Shown one piece after another: positions 23,288 to 34,300 of a stretch of DNA of 64,000 nucleotides (position 1 is its first letter; the number at the start of each line of letters is the position of its first letter). Location of the stretch: contig OV884015.1 of assembly GCA_930367205.1 (NCBI GenBank), forward strand, positions 77,763,341 to 77,827,340. Reading direction: 5' to 3'. Both the position numbers and the translations under genes were made by a program. Under the pieces are notes generated by a model, which saw nothing but the letters and a program-made list of their open reading frames with translations, ran no database searches and was not told the DNA's origin. This stretch comes from Acanthosoma haemorrhoidale (lineage: Eukaryota; Arthropoda; Insecta; Hemiptera; Acanthosomatidae).

Positions 23288-26143
23288 TTGGCAATGTTCA
23301 TGGGAATCTGTAATCATGGCCACAGTTGTAAATATTTTCAAAAAGTGGTCATTAAGCTGATTTTATGTTTTAATTATAGCCCACTAACCTCTAATACATT
23401 AAATATTTTATATTCTTTAAAAACACTAGACCTTTAGTTTGATACATTCTCCAATATACCAGGGAAAAAATATTTTTTTCATTACATGTTAACTGATTGA
23501 TTAATGACACTTGTTACTTTTTATAGAATTATTATTTTGAACATCATTAGGACATCAATTGGAACTATCATGTAAAATATGTCTCAAAAAAAAAAAAATC
23601 TCCAGTTGAGTTCAAGTTTTGACACGATTTTGATGACATTATGTAATTATGGAAAAAAGTACACATTATTAATCAGGGTGACAAGATCTTTATTTCAAAC
23701 CCTTCTCAATAGGAAAGGATTTTTTTTTTTAATTTCAAGTTATTAATTAACTTACCATGTAATTTACCATTGTTTTGATTTTATTATACCATCATTGAGG
23801 AATTAAATGAAATTTACTTGCAAAATATTATTTCTCTGACTAAATGTACTACAATTGTGAATACAATTTTTATAACTTTGTTAAGATACAATCCCAAAAT
23901 AAAAAACAAAAATTATATATTATCTATCAATTAAGGTGATGAGATTTTTAACTTGATACTCAATATAGCAACCTATATTTTTTAATTATCAAGTAATTAA
24001 TTAGTTATAAAAAGGGTGGCTAGGAAAACTGGCCAGATGGATTTACAGTAAATGATTAAGGGCTTTGAGAAGTTTAATTTGATGCCTTTCTCAATATGTT
24101 TTAACTGCTGTGCATGAAAATGAATAAACATTTCTGTTTACCAGTTTAGGTCTATGTTTTAACCAACAGGTAGCACTGCATTTTAATTTTTAAAGTAAAT
24201 ACTCCTCTTTTTCTTATCCTTCTGCTTCAAAACAGTGAAATTTTAAGATAAGGAAAATTCAATGTCTTAACTAGTGTCTAATCTCTTAAGCAGAAGTTTA
24301 AGAGCTACACAAAGATTTACGTTATTACTCGTATGTACATACTACTTTACTATATGAATGTCCATTTAGCTAAATGACATATTTCACAGGTAATATTTTA
24401 ACTTATTCCAAGGTAAATAATTCACAAAATAAAATACTGGGGTTCAAATCTTGTAAAACTTATCTCCCACTTTAACTTAGATTATACAAGGATTAAAAAC
24501 CTTAATAATAATAAATATAAGTAAAAGAAGTTCAAATATTTTCAAAACACAGTTTACTTATCAGTATTGTGATCTATTACATTATATTTAAAAGCTTTAC
24601 CATTTATATATCAGTTTTATACATAAGAACAAGTTACTTTCATGCAAATAAATCATTGAAGTGTCCAGAATATTTCAATTCAAAAGATTGAATCAGTTTT
24701 TCATTGCTTAAGTATGTTTCTACTTACCTTCCTATTTATCTAAGCAATGCACTTTTTATTTATTATGATGCCTATGTATTAACTTCCATATCTCATAATC
24801 ATGTTCTTAAAATATGATCACACATTTATTATTTATTTTAAAAAGTTGAGAGATGGCTCGACTTCTGTCATATTATTTTTATCTCACAATTTCATAATTA
24901 AACTTTTCACAGTAATCAATTAGCGAGACCAAACGAGTTTTTAAAATTTTAAATCATTTTTTTTCAAGCATGACAAATAATCAAGCTCAGGCTTGAATTA
25001 GTATCCCGTTAGCTTTTTTCATATAAGTAAACTTAAGCTAGTATTCTGGATAGATTTCTTGTAATAGGAGGATAAGGGTTATAATTACTGAAAAACATAA
25101 AATCAAATTAATGACCACTTTATTTAAAAAAAACTGTGGCCACGAATTTCCAGGGCACAAGAGAAACTGCTTTTGAATGTGCATGGTTATAAAAAAAAAT
25201 GAGGTGTGGACTGTATATTATAAAAGGTATAAAGGAATGGTAAATAAAATTTGGATGAACAAAATAATATATATCTATGGTAAAAGAGGGGGGGTATGAG
25301 CTAAATAAGAGTACACTATTGTGGGTTTGTTAGTTAATTTGCCTATTGGTTCTGAAGAAATTATAAGGTGTGAGTAGAAATGTAAATGATGAAATATGAG
25401 CAGCAGTGGAATTTAAGGCTGAAAGCTGATGTCTTGATGGTTAAAGATGGTCTTGATAGGTTCACTTTAATTAATGTTAAAGTGCATACTTTACTTGGCG
25501 GCTGATTAAGGTAGTGGTTGGCCAACCCATTTCTTCTCTCTCTCCCTCTAATCGGGTGAAGGTTTCTACTCACTCATGTTCATGAGTATAAAAACAAACA
25601 AAAAATGCTTCCTCTTCTCTATCTCGTTTCTCCCTTACTCTTCTTCTGTCGAAAGGGCAAGTCCCTGTTTTTAACAGCTTGTGAGAGAGGCAAGAGGTAG
25701 TTCTTTCTGCATCTCATAGGTAGCAGCAGCAGATGCACTGCTCAATGAGTGATTGACAAGGAATTAGTTCTTCCCTCAACACCCTACATTATGTGATTAA
25801 AACTTGTTAGTTAAAAGTTTATTGAGATTTTGGTTTAATCCAGGATCCCAGTTAGTGATAATATTTATTTTATTAACAGGGTCAAGTATTCAATCAAAAT
25901 GGAACCCAATGTTTGATAAAATTTTAACCAGAAAAATAACAACATTAACTAAGTGAAAATCCCATTCTAATATCACTTTTTTGCTAAAATTGTTAATTTT
26001 TGGGGGGAGTTTGGCATTGCTAAGTTTTGAGGGGTGCCAAAATATTAAATGGTGTGAAAAAAAAACCTGTACTTCATGAATTTTACGTATACAATTTGAA
26101 AATTTTGAGGATGAAAATAAAAAACCACTTCTACATGTAGTAA

Positions 26144-26188
26144 CATTGCACTGCAGGTAATAAGGGATAACAATATCCATAAATAAGA
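26144..26188 (-). repeat. Inverted partial copy of the 23.2-kb ORF repeat
   Basis: The minus strand encodes MDIVIPYYLQCNVT, aligned with MDIVIPYYVQCNAT at 23226-23267 on the plus strand. DNA identity over the roughly 45-bp match is high; homology outside it is not evident by eye. Confidence 0.5.
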
Positions 26189-26457
26189 GATTTGTCAATC
26201 ACCTATCACAAGAATGAATCATCAATCACAAGAGGCTCCTGGTGTGTGGAGAAATCAATCAGGATTGAGAGATGTTCATCTCACAAGGCTGGTGTAATAA
26301 AAATGGTTCAATGAACCTAAACATTTCAAGGTTTATTATTAAAAGCAAAATAAGCAATATACTGATGGAATCAGGACTCACATCACAATTTAAATATTTT
26401 ATTTAGGTTTGTTTTCTTAGTAGAGGCCATTCTGCTGAGTTCACTACACTCTGGCAG

Positions 26458-27120
26458 GTGGCACTGCTATCAAAATCCGACCATAACGGTGCCAAAACTG
26501 AGATCGAGCCGATCCTCGTTATCGGAGATCATACCTTAACTCAAGCTATGATCAAGCAAATCGGCCACATAAATAACGTGCTCTTCCGTGTGAGCACATT
26601 TCATGACAAAAGGGGCATTCCTATGTGCCTCAACTGCCAGGAGTACGGCCACACCAGGCGGTACTGCTTTAAGCAGGCAAAATGTGTGAGGTGTAGCCAG
26701 CCTCACGAAACTAAAGACTGCCCCAGGGACGCCTCAATTCCCCTGAAATGCGCGAATTGCGGGGGCAACCATGTTGCCTCATTCCAACAGTGTCCCCACA
26801 GACTGCAGCTCCTACAGGCCGCTGAGAACAGAAAGCAGGCACAACAAAATATTAAAGCCGGGCCGAGAAGGGCCACATACCGGCCTGCTCCCCCACCACC
26901 ACGTCAGACATCCTCCTATGCCCAGATGGCATCAGGTAACACCAGGGCTCCGGAATTTCTCCCAGAGCCCCTACCACAGCAAAATAACAATTATAATAAT
27001 AACAACAATAACAACGACGCCATCATGGCAGTGTTGGTCAACTTGATCGTGTCAATGAACAAACTATCAGAGGCGGTAACCGAAATGATGAGGGATTACA
27101 GAAAACCCACATCTAAATGA
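26458..27120 (+). CDS. LINE ORF1, gag-like with zinc knuckles (5' truncated)
   Basis: 220 codons open to a TGA at 27118-27120, without an ATG at the head, so the N-terminus is lost. Two to three CCHC-type knuckles are visible: CLNCQEYGHTRRYC (about residues 58-71), CVRCSQPHETKDC (76-88) and CANCGGNHVASFQQC (98-112). These knuckles bind the element's RNA in the ribonucleoprotein. The C-terminal third is Pro/Gln-rich, with an Asn run from AAC/AAT repeats at 26985-27015. The stop overlaps the ORF2 start (ATGA at 27117-27120), an arrangement compatible with termination-reinitiation. Confidence 0.75.
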   Translation: MALLSKSDHNGAKTEIEPILVIGDHTLTQAMIKQIGHINNVLFRVSTFHDKRGIPMCLNCQEYGHTRRYCFKQAKCVRCSQPHETKDCPRDASIPLKCANCGGNHVASFQQCPHRLQLLQAAENRKQAQQNIKAGPRRATYRPAPPPPRQTSSYAQMASGNTRAPEFLPEPLPQQNNNYNNNNNNNDAIMAVLVNLIVSMNKLSEAVTEMMRDYRKPTSK

Positions 27121-27920
27121 ATGGGCATGCAATTTTAAATTACAACGTCTGTGGCCTTACGCCCAAACAAGCCGACGTAGAAGTAATTCTACAATGCCAT
27201 ACGCCAGACGTTGTCGTCCTCACAGATACCCGGCTGAAGAAAATCCACTTCTGCCGCTTCCCGGGTTATACTGTTTACCGTCAAGTCACCGAAAATATCT
27301 CTGGAGGAGTAGCGGTGTTAGTCAGAAACGGTATACCCTGTAGGAGACTGCCCCCCCCCGTCAACCTAGGCCCCGATCAATTTATTGTAACGTTCCAGCT
27401 ACGGCTCACGAAGAATACCATTGTGTCAGGAGTCTATAGAAGACCGAGAGCCGCCTGTGACCCGTACAAGCGTCTGCTCAGTACGGTAGCTCATGACCGA
27501 AGACACGTCATTGTGGGTGACCTAAATGCAAACCACAGCTGGTGGAGTAGTACTAGGGCAAACGGCCTAGGCCGCTATATTACTAAAACTCCATTTACGG
27601 TCATCCACCCAGGATTGCCGACCTTCTGTCATTTTGCTTTCCCAGACAGAACCTCCACGCCTGACCTGCTCCTGACACAACAGCCACACCGGGTCACCGG
27701 ATGCTCCGCCTTAGACTTTACCACTTCAGATCATCCAACCAATAGGAGCGCTCGATCCCCCCTCCCCTTCTCTCCCCACCACTACCGATATCTGGACCTC
27801 TCACAGACAAGTCGGAGCCATCATTCGGAGAACAACCGGCAAGAAATCACCAGGGCAGGACTCGATCCAGAACATCCTACTGAAGCAGCTGCCAAGGAAA
27901 GGAATCTCGTTCATAACTAA
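27117..27920 (+). pseudogene. LINE ORF2, endonuclease domain
   Basis: Begins MNGHAILNYNVCGL (the 'WN.nGl' start of EEP endonucleases). It continues with VVVLTDTRLKK (catalytic Glu region; the usual ET is DT here), GGVAVLVRNG, VGDLNANHSWW (catalytic D-x-N), STPDLLLTQQP and the terminal SDH at about residue 206. This domain nicks target DNA for target-primed reverse transcription. After the SDH block the frame diverges: the long linker expected before the RT is missing, and RT sequence begins at 27864 in another frame, so an internal deletion with frameshift is inferred at about 27750-27860. The frame ends at 27920. Confidence 0.8.
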
Positions 27921-29150
27921 CATCTCGAACTCCTGCTTCAGGCTTCATTATTTCCCTCAGAACTGGAAACATGCAGTAGTGATCCCTCTTCTGAAACCAG
28001 CAAAGAGCGGATATGAGCCATCTCATTACCGCCCCATCAGTCTGCTGACTCAACTCTCGAAGCTGTTCGAGAGAGTCATCCACACACATCTCTCCGGGCA
28101 CTGCGAGTCATAAGAAATCATCCCACCGGAGCAGACTGGTTTCAGCACAGGCTTAAGCGCGAATAACAACCTGGTGAGGTTGCAACACCACGTCGCATCG
28201 AACGTCCGAAGCAACAGAGCTACCGCAATGACTTCTCTGGACTGTTCGAAAGCCTTCGACTCTGTGGACCACTACATCCTGCTCCAGCATCTGAGGGAAT
28301 ATGAATTCTCGGATCAGCTGCAGAACCTGATGAGATCCTACCTTACAGGCAGAACTTTTTCGGTTCGTATAGGCACTAGACCGCGACCCGAAGAAACTAC
28401 TCTGCCGGGGTGTCCCCCAAGGATCGGTGCTAGGCCCGTTGCTGTTCAACATTTACACCACCCACATCGTAGGAGCCTCGTACTCCAACTGCGAGGTATC
28501 CGCGTACGCGGACGATATAGGTGTCTACAGCACTAGCATCAATCCCTCCAGAGCCCTGAAATTCGCTGAGAGCGCCAGTCAACAAATCGCCGAGAAACTC
28601 GATGCCGTCTACATTAAAGTCAATCCGGCCAAGACGCAAGGAATAATATTTAGTTACAAATCCGGAAAAAAGAAGCTCCCGAAATCCTTCGTGTTAGACG
28701 GCAAAGAATGCCCTGTAAGCAACAAGCTGTGCTACCCTCGGTAGGCACTTGTCGTTCACAACGCACCTCGGCAGGAAATTAAAAAGCGTTAGGAAGAAAT
28801 TCTTCAGCCTCGGACACCTACTTCACAGCCCGGCTCTATCAGTACGCCTCAAGCTGCTGATGTACCAGAGCGTTCTAAGACCTGCATTGATGTATGGAAC
28901 CCCTCTCTACAAGTATTTGACTCCTAACACTCTCCTAACGCTCCAGCAATTTCAGAATAGAGTTCTCCGCACCTCCCTCAAACATACCCCTTTCGACCGA
29001 ATGAAGGCCGACGAAATCCACAAAAAATTCGAAGTGCTCACTATCTAAGATTTTATCAAGAGAAGGCACATCAAATTTTTTGACTCCCTAAGACATAGCC
29101 ACAACCCACTATTCTCCGACCTTCATCCACCACCAATGCCCGTCAGATGA
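27864..29150 (+). pseudogene. LINE ORF2, reverse transcriptase and C-terminal domain, frameshifted
   Basis: Starts with QNILLKQLPRKGISF, then HYRPISLLTQLSKLFE. A TAA follows CES near 28110, and the frame resumes with EIIPPEQTGFSTGLS. The palm blocks are MTSLDCSKAFDSVDH (28228-28272), then after a frameshift near 28405 GVPQGSVLGPLLFN and the catalytic YADDIGVY (about 28505-28528). A second frameshift near 28740 leads to SVRLKLLMYQSVLRPALMYG and NTLLTLQQFQNRVLR (28749-29048). After a further stop comes FIKRRHIKFFDSLRH. At least two stops and two frameshifts make it inactive. Confidence 0.8.
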
Positions 29151-29351
29151 AAGCACTGCTGGACCGCCGAAGCTTGGCGAATGAAAGACATCATAGAACC
29201 TGAGGACTGACGGACCTACACCCAGCCGAGAGATCGAGGCCGATCTCCCGGCCGACTCAACCGACGCCACATTACCCCATCTACCTATGTAAGCAGGGTT
29301 GATCTTCTGGCCGATCAGGCCGACTCATTTCAGGCCCCTGGCGGGGCGGCC

Positions 29352-29370
29352 GGCCAGGCTTCGCCTGGCC
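29352..29370 (+). other. Perfect 8-bp hairpin in LINE 3' UTR
   Basis: GGCCAGGC-TTC-GCCTGGCC, all G/C except one A-T pair, lying about 200 bp upstream of the poly(A) tail. In several LINE clades a 3' hairpin is recognised by the element's own RT; that role here is an inference. Confidence 0.6.
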
Positions 29371-29594
29371 TACAACAACAAACCATCGCCTAGGCACCCC
29401 TAGGCTCAATCCTTGGTAGACTCTCACAACCTTCCTGACTCCATCCGCCTTTCTTGGCATTCCACACCCTATATCCTTCAAATAGGGGTCTCCCCTTAGT
29501 GAAAGGCACGTTCCAGCCAAAAATAATTTTCATTATTTTTCCCACATTCCATTATTGTAAGTTTGAGAGCTTCGAAAAAAAAAAAAAAAAAAAC

Positions 29595-29980
29595 CTCGGT
29601 GATCTTTAATCTACCCAGATAATATACAAATCAGTGCCCTGGTTATGCCACTGATTAAGATTTTAAAACATAGATTTGTATCTGACAAATTATAAATTTA
29701 AGAAGCTAGTCTAGGTTATCTTCAGCCATCCTGAGAACTACATATGCAACATTATTTCTGTGACAGATTTCTTACTTGGCTGTTGAGGTTTCTCAGCCTG
29801 TATTAATCAGAATAATACATTCCGAATCCTTACCCTGAACCCAAAAGGCGGGGGGGGGGGGGTACATTTGTCTTCTAGACCCAGTTGACCTGCCTAACAA
29901 AAGCTTCGGACTTGAAAAGTCTAGATTGGGCTATTTCTCCCAGAACTAATTGGTCCTCCTTCCTACCTGAACATTATCTT
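29595..29980. other. No gene; presumed 3' internal part of an LTR element
   Basis: Holds a long poly-G run (about 29851-29863). It lies directly before the polypurine tract of the LTR element and probably belongs to its untranslated 3' region. No coding signal is seen. Confidence 0.3.
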
Positions 29981-30523
29981 GAAGAAGGGGGGGTGTAATG
30001 TTAAATATTTAAAACATTGTAGCGACCGCTAACTACATAAGATAAATCACCCTATACTCTATTGCATATATATTGTAAGCAAAAGTAAATAACATGAACT
30101 AAATGTATTATAGAGAAATGTAAATGACATGAACAAATATAAATCATTGTAAATGTGTTAAACAATATAAGACGGGGGCCAAGCAAGTCATACGAGAAGG
30201 GTCATCAGCTGTCAGTCAGGTACCCGCAGGGTCTAAGCGCTAGATGAGTGAGGCGGGCTCCTGGCCCTGTTAATTAGTCTCTCGTGACTTTTACTCGTTG
30301 ACGCTTGGTTTCCGTTCGAACTCTGAAAACTTGACTAATTCTTTATGAAAAAAATCTGTACCTCTTCTCTTGAACATAGTGCATTGTCGGGGCACATACC
30401 TATCCAAAATGCAGTCAGATGGTAACGCCGTCATGAAACAATTGTCCAGGTTATAAACTCGAACAATCCGCACTTGTCACCAGAACTAGGGTGACCAGGC
30501 ACCCCCCTAGTGATGACCCTACA
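29981..30523 (+). mobile_element. LTR-retrotransposon 3' end: polypurine tract and LTR
   Basis: GAAGAAGGGGGGG (29981-29993) is a classic polypurine tract and is followed at once by TGTAATGTTAAATA, a TG start typical of a 3' LTR. The candidate LTR runs to about 30523 (ends CCTACA, so TG...CA, about 530 bp). It is less AT-rich inside, with a TCAGCTGTCAGTCAGG segment resembling an LTR initiator at about 30207. No gag-pol or second LTR is present in the window, and I could not find a matching target duplication, so this is a fragment or solo-LTR-like relic. The superfamily is not assignable. Confidence 0.45.
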
Positions 30524-31378
30524 ACTTATATTTTTTAAATCTGTTAAAAAAAGCTGATCCACTGATCTTAATGACCGCCACTTCCTCGAATTAATTTCAA
30601 CTTTCAATTACAACGCTAAGTTTTATTTAATGAATAAGAAAGAAAAGAGTAAGCAAAATAACTTGAAATATATTTGTTACATTTATGTGAATAATTTATA
30701 TATTTCTAAAACTTTATATGGTGACTGCATCAGAGACCAACTTGCAACTGACAAACTTAAACTTAAAGGAGAGGCCTGTACAAATACAGTTAAGTACATA
30801 AAATTAAATCACAGATATAACAATACTCAGCAAATAAAAAAAATCTATTACTCCTAAACTATAATAGTATGTAATTTAAAATAATATACACATTAATATT
30901 ACAAAGTTATTTATATTTGTAATTTTTTTTCACTTAACAAAATTTCAGTAAAGACACAAAACAAATATAAACAATAGAGATAAAATATTTGACTAATACA
31001 TATCTATGATAAATAATTCAGGAATGTTAAATGACTAGAACATTTATTATTATGAATAAAATTTCACTCCTCATCAATACAAATCGTCATACTTCATAAA
31101 AATATAAGTAATGGAACACATGTTGTTCGTTCGAATAAATATATTTTAAGCAGTCTTAACTAACAACACTTCTTACATTAAAAACAAAAACTGTTCACAC
31201 ACTAGAGAAAATTTAGTTATTGAACACTATAAATGATTTGTGCTCAAAATACCTTTATGCAGGACATGATTGATTTTAGTAAAGAATACTTAAATCAAGA
31301 AATTTTGCATAAAATTCAACAAAGTGAATGGTTCTCTCCAGCTATTGCACATTTACAACTTCAATGTTGGTGGATTTA
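30524..31378. other. 3' flank of the KIAA0319-like gene
   Basis: AT-rich. It probably contains the 3' UTR of the KIAA0319-like gene; a minus-strand AATAAA at 31043-31048 lies about 330 bp past the stop and is a plausible poly(A) signal. A 75-codon plus-strand ORF (30630-30857) is Lys/Asn/Tyr-rich, as expected by chance in such DNA. Confidence 0.35.
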
Positions 31379-34300
31379 CTAAGTTTTTACTCTTCTGTCT
31401 GGTTTAAATCCGTTCCTTTTGGTTCCATTAGACTTTCCATGACGATTTTCGAAAAGGACATCTGAATCTGTTTCACTGTCTGATAGTGTGACCTTACTCA
31501 TTGGTACTGAAAATGAAAAATAATAAATGACAAATGAAATAACTGTGCAAACAAATTATAATGGCTTATAAAACAAAAATAACTTGAGTCATAATCAACT
31601 GTGGAATAAAAAATCAAATTACTCATAATTATACATATATGCTATTATTTATACCCTTTAACAGGACTATACGTGTTTTTTTCAAACTACTGAACCAATT
31701 TAAATTAAGCCTGCCTAAAAATGTTTGCAGAATTCTTGGTTGTTATCTTTAGGTTACTTTATGTAACCTAAAAAAAACTGTTAGATAATAATTTTTTTTT
31801 TTAAATTGTGCATAATATTCCTCCATAGAAAATTTCTATTTATTTGTTCATAATTTTTTTTTGTTGCGAGTTTTCAATATAACATATATTACTACACATT
31901 ATTGATTGTGGTATTGATTCCTCTATTAGTAAATAATGATTATTAGCTAAAGAAAAAATACTTTGACAGAACTTCCCCGATCTCCAGTTGGGTGTTCAAT
32001 CTCCTCTCCTGAACTATCCCTGCACGAACAATGACCTTGTCAATATAAAATCTCTTTTAACTATACTATCACAATCATGAAAACTTTGCACCAACTGTGG
32101 GTAGTCTGACAGAAGGGATTGCCATGAAGTAAATTAGTTTAAATTTTCCCGTTTCTTTGCCAGTATTACAGGACCGTGTTTAGAACATATAACCAATTTA
32201 TATTATTAAATATATATTTATATGTAAAATAGAGGACTCAAGAGTTCCTTCAAGTATTTGAGTGAAGTCTGAAGAGATTGCAAAGCCATTTTTGCTGAAA
32301 TAATTTATTTAGAGTTTTTCCACACCATCAATTGGCAAATGAAGATGACAGCTTAGAGCTGTTGAAAACGATATTGGTGAATAAATCCCATATTGTGGAG
32401 AGATGGAAGATTCATTATTTAAATATTAGTTGTATTTATTCCGGTATTCAAACCAATATTAACAACTTCACTTAAAATTATAAAGAAAAGTTTGGTAAAA
32501 CTTGTTGTAATTCATTGTTGGTTTCATTTCAGAGCCTGAAGATGACTGTTTAGCACAGTCAAAAAGGTTATTAGACAATGAAGAGATTATCATAATAATA
32601 AGCAAGACGATGCCTTTGTTTAGTACAAAAATACTCCAGGATGGTGATGTAATAAATTATAATCCGTATGAAAAGTACTTCATAAACCGTTGTTTTATAT
32701 TTAACTGGGAGTTTGGCTGTTTCGCAAAGGAATGTAATAGTAGCCTTGCCTTTTCTGCTTATAGTAATGTGGAGTAAAGGTTAAACTTTTATCAAAAACA
32801 ATGTATAAGTAATTAACAGTCAGCGAGCATTTACATCAAGCTTGAAACAAATAATGAATAGAGTTTTACAAAAAATATTAGTGACAAACAAATATTAGCA
32901 GGCTTCTATGGGTTTACTTTCTCTATTAATGGTGATGTACAACAGCTCAAAGCTACCGTCAGAAAGTTCTAGGCAACTACGGGTACAAAAGCTAGTTCTT
33001 CATATATAAGAAGGAAACTCACATCTAACTTGTTCAGTGCTTTCCAAAAGAGCATAACGAGTTTTATCTTTTGGAGACTGATGATGGCATAAACGTGAAC
33101 AAAGGCATATAATCCCCCAAATGCCACTCATTGCAAGAAGCAAGAGACTCAGAAGTGCAATGCCAACATACAGGATACTCCAGCCTGAAAAATCAGAAAA
33201 GCATATAACAAAAATGCATTTTATTATAATACAATTATTAATATCATTAACCTCCTTGATTTTTTATGATTGAAAAAAGTAGAGTCAGAAGTGCAACTAC
33301 TTAATTTTATTCCTTAAATACAGGGTTAAGAACTATTATGAATGAATGAAAAAAAAATTATTCTACAACTTTGTTTCCTAAGAATGACGAAAAGGTACAA
33401 TGGAAAATTTCTAGCTGACATAAATTATAATACAAGGTAATTTATTTTTGTCATTATCCTATAATAATATTAGGCTATATACAAATATGGTGGATTAAGA
33501 TAAAACCAACAGAATAGTAATAACTGAATAACTTTCTATAACAATAATGTTGAAATAGCAAATGTTAAATTGTATAAATAATTACTAGAGAAAAATGAGA
33601 AAGCATGGATAGAATGACGTTATAAGTTCAAACCCTGACATGGGTAAGGTAGTGTACAATTGCTAAATAACGTTAAGGAACTGAGGCCAGATGTCTTTTG
33701 ATGTAGGTCGACCGATGTACCCCATCTGTTGGGATATAGGTGGCCCTAAAAATTAAATATTCTACTTACTCAACTGGAGTGAAACAGTGTGGTGTTCGTG
33801 GGTAAGTCAGGTGAATAGACAAATGGGTATATTTATCCTTAGAAAAGATACATCCTTTATTTATTGCTTTGAAGTTTTATGTATTCGGATACAAATGTGT
33901 ATCAGATAGACAGAGTATCCATTAGTAAATAGTTAATAAAAGGCTTTATTCAACCCCCCCCCCATCCGCTGAACGTAGCAATGAAGTAGGAAGGATAATA
34001 ATATTACATCTAGGAAGATATGGTATATAAAAAACTTTATGAAATATGAAACTGAATAGGTGCCGGAAAAATCGGTGTTTAAGGGTTGCAAGTGATGGGA
34101 TGTGATGTATACACGTAGGAATGGAGTTACACAGGTTAGCGGCAAGGATAAGAAAAGAAAGATCAAAGGGATAAATACAGGATGGATGGGGGGGGGGGAT
34201 CTGGTATTATGAGATTTGATAGATTGATGAGAGGTTTAGGTTTACTATACAAAATAGATAGTCAGTCAGGTACTGATGATATGGACTCATGGAAACAATG

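Larger units (their letters stand above)
22191..26454. other. AT-rich intergenic region
   Basis: Contains the foldback repeat at 22598-22770 and the broken ORF at 23090-23287. A partial inverted copy of part of that ORF lies near 26144-26185. A pyrimidine-rich block at 25590-25790 could be an old LTR but lacks defining ends. No gene is recognised. Confidence 0.4.
26455..29594 (+). mobile_element. 5'-truncated non-LTR retrotransposon (Jockey-like) with poly(A) tail
   Basis: A LINE of about 3.1 kb, clearly GC-richer than its surroundings. It contains a gag-like ORF1 with zinc knuckles, an overlapping ORF2 (ATGA) with apurinic-type endonuclease and reverse transcriptase, a 3' UTR with a strong hairpin (29352-29370), and an A tract (29575-29594). 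ORF1 has no start codon, which points to 5' truncation at about 26455. ORF2 carries an internal deletion, a stop and frameshifts, so the copy is dead. Related relics lie at 5.7, 7.7-8.9 and 42.3 kb. Confidence 0.85.

Noticed and set aside
25590..25790. Pyrimidine-rich block resembling an LTR or 5' UTR
   Set aside because: No TG...CA ends, primer site, polypurine tract or second copy could be found.
30630..30857. 75-codon ORF on the plus strand
   Set aside because: Very rich in Lys, Asn and Tyr, as expected by chance in AT-rich DNA; no motif.
33600..33740. AAGTTCAAACCCTGAC looks like a tRNA B box
   Set aside because: No A box at the right distance and no cloverleaf; at most a very old SINE fragment.
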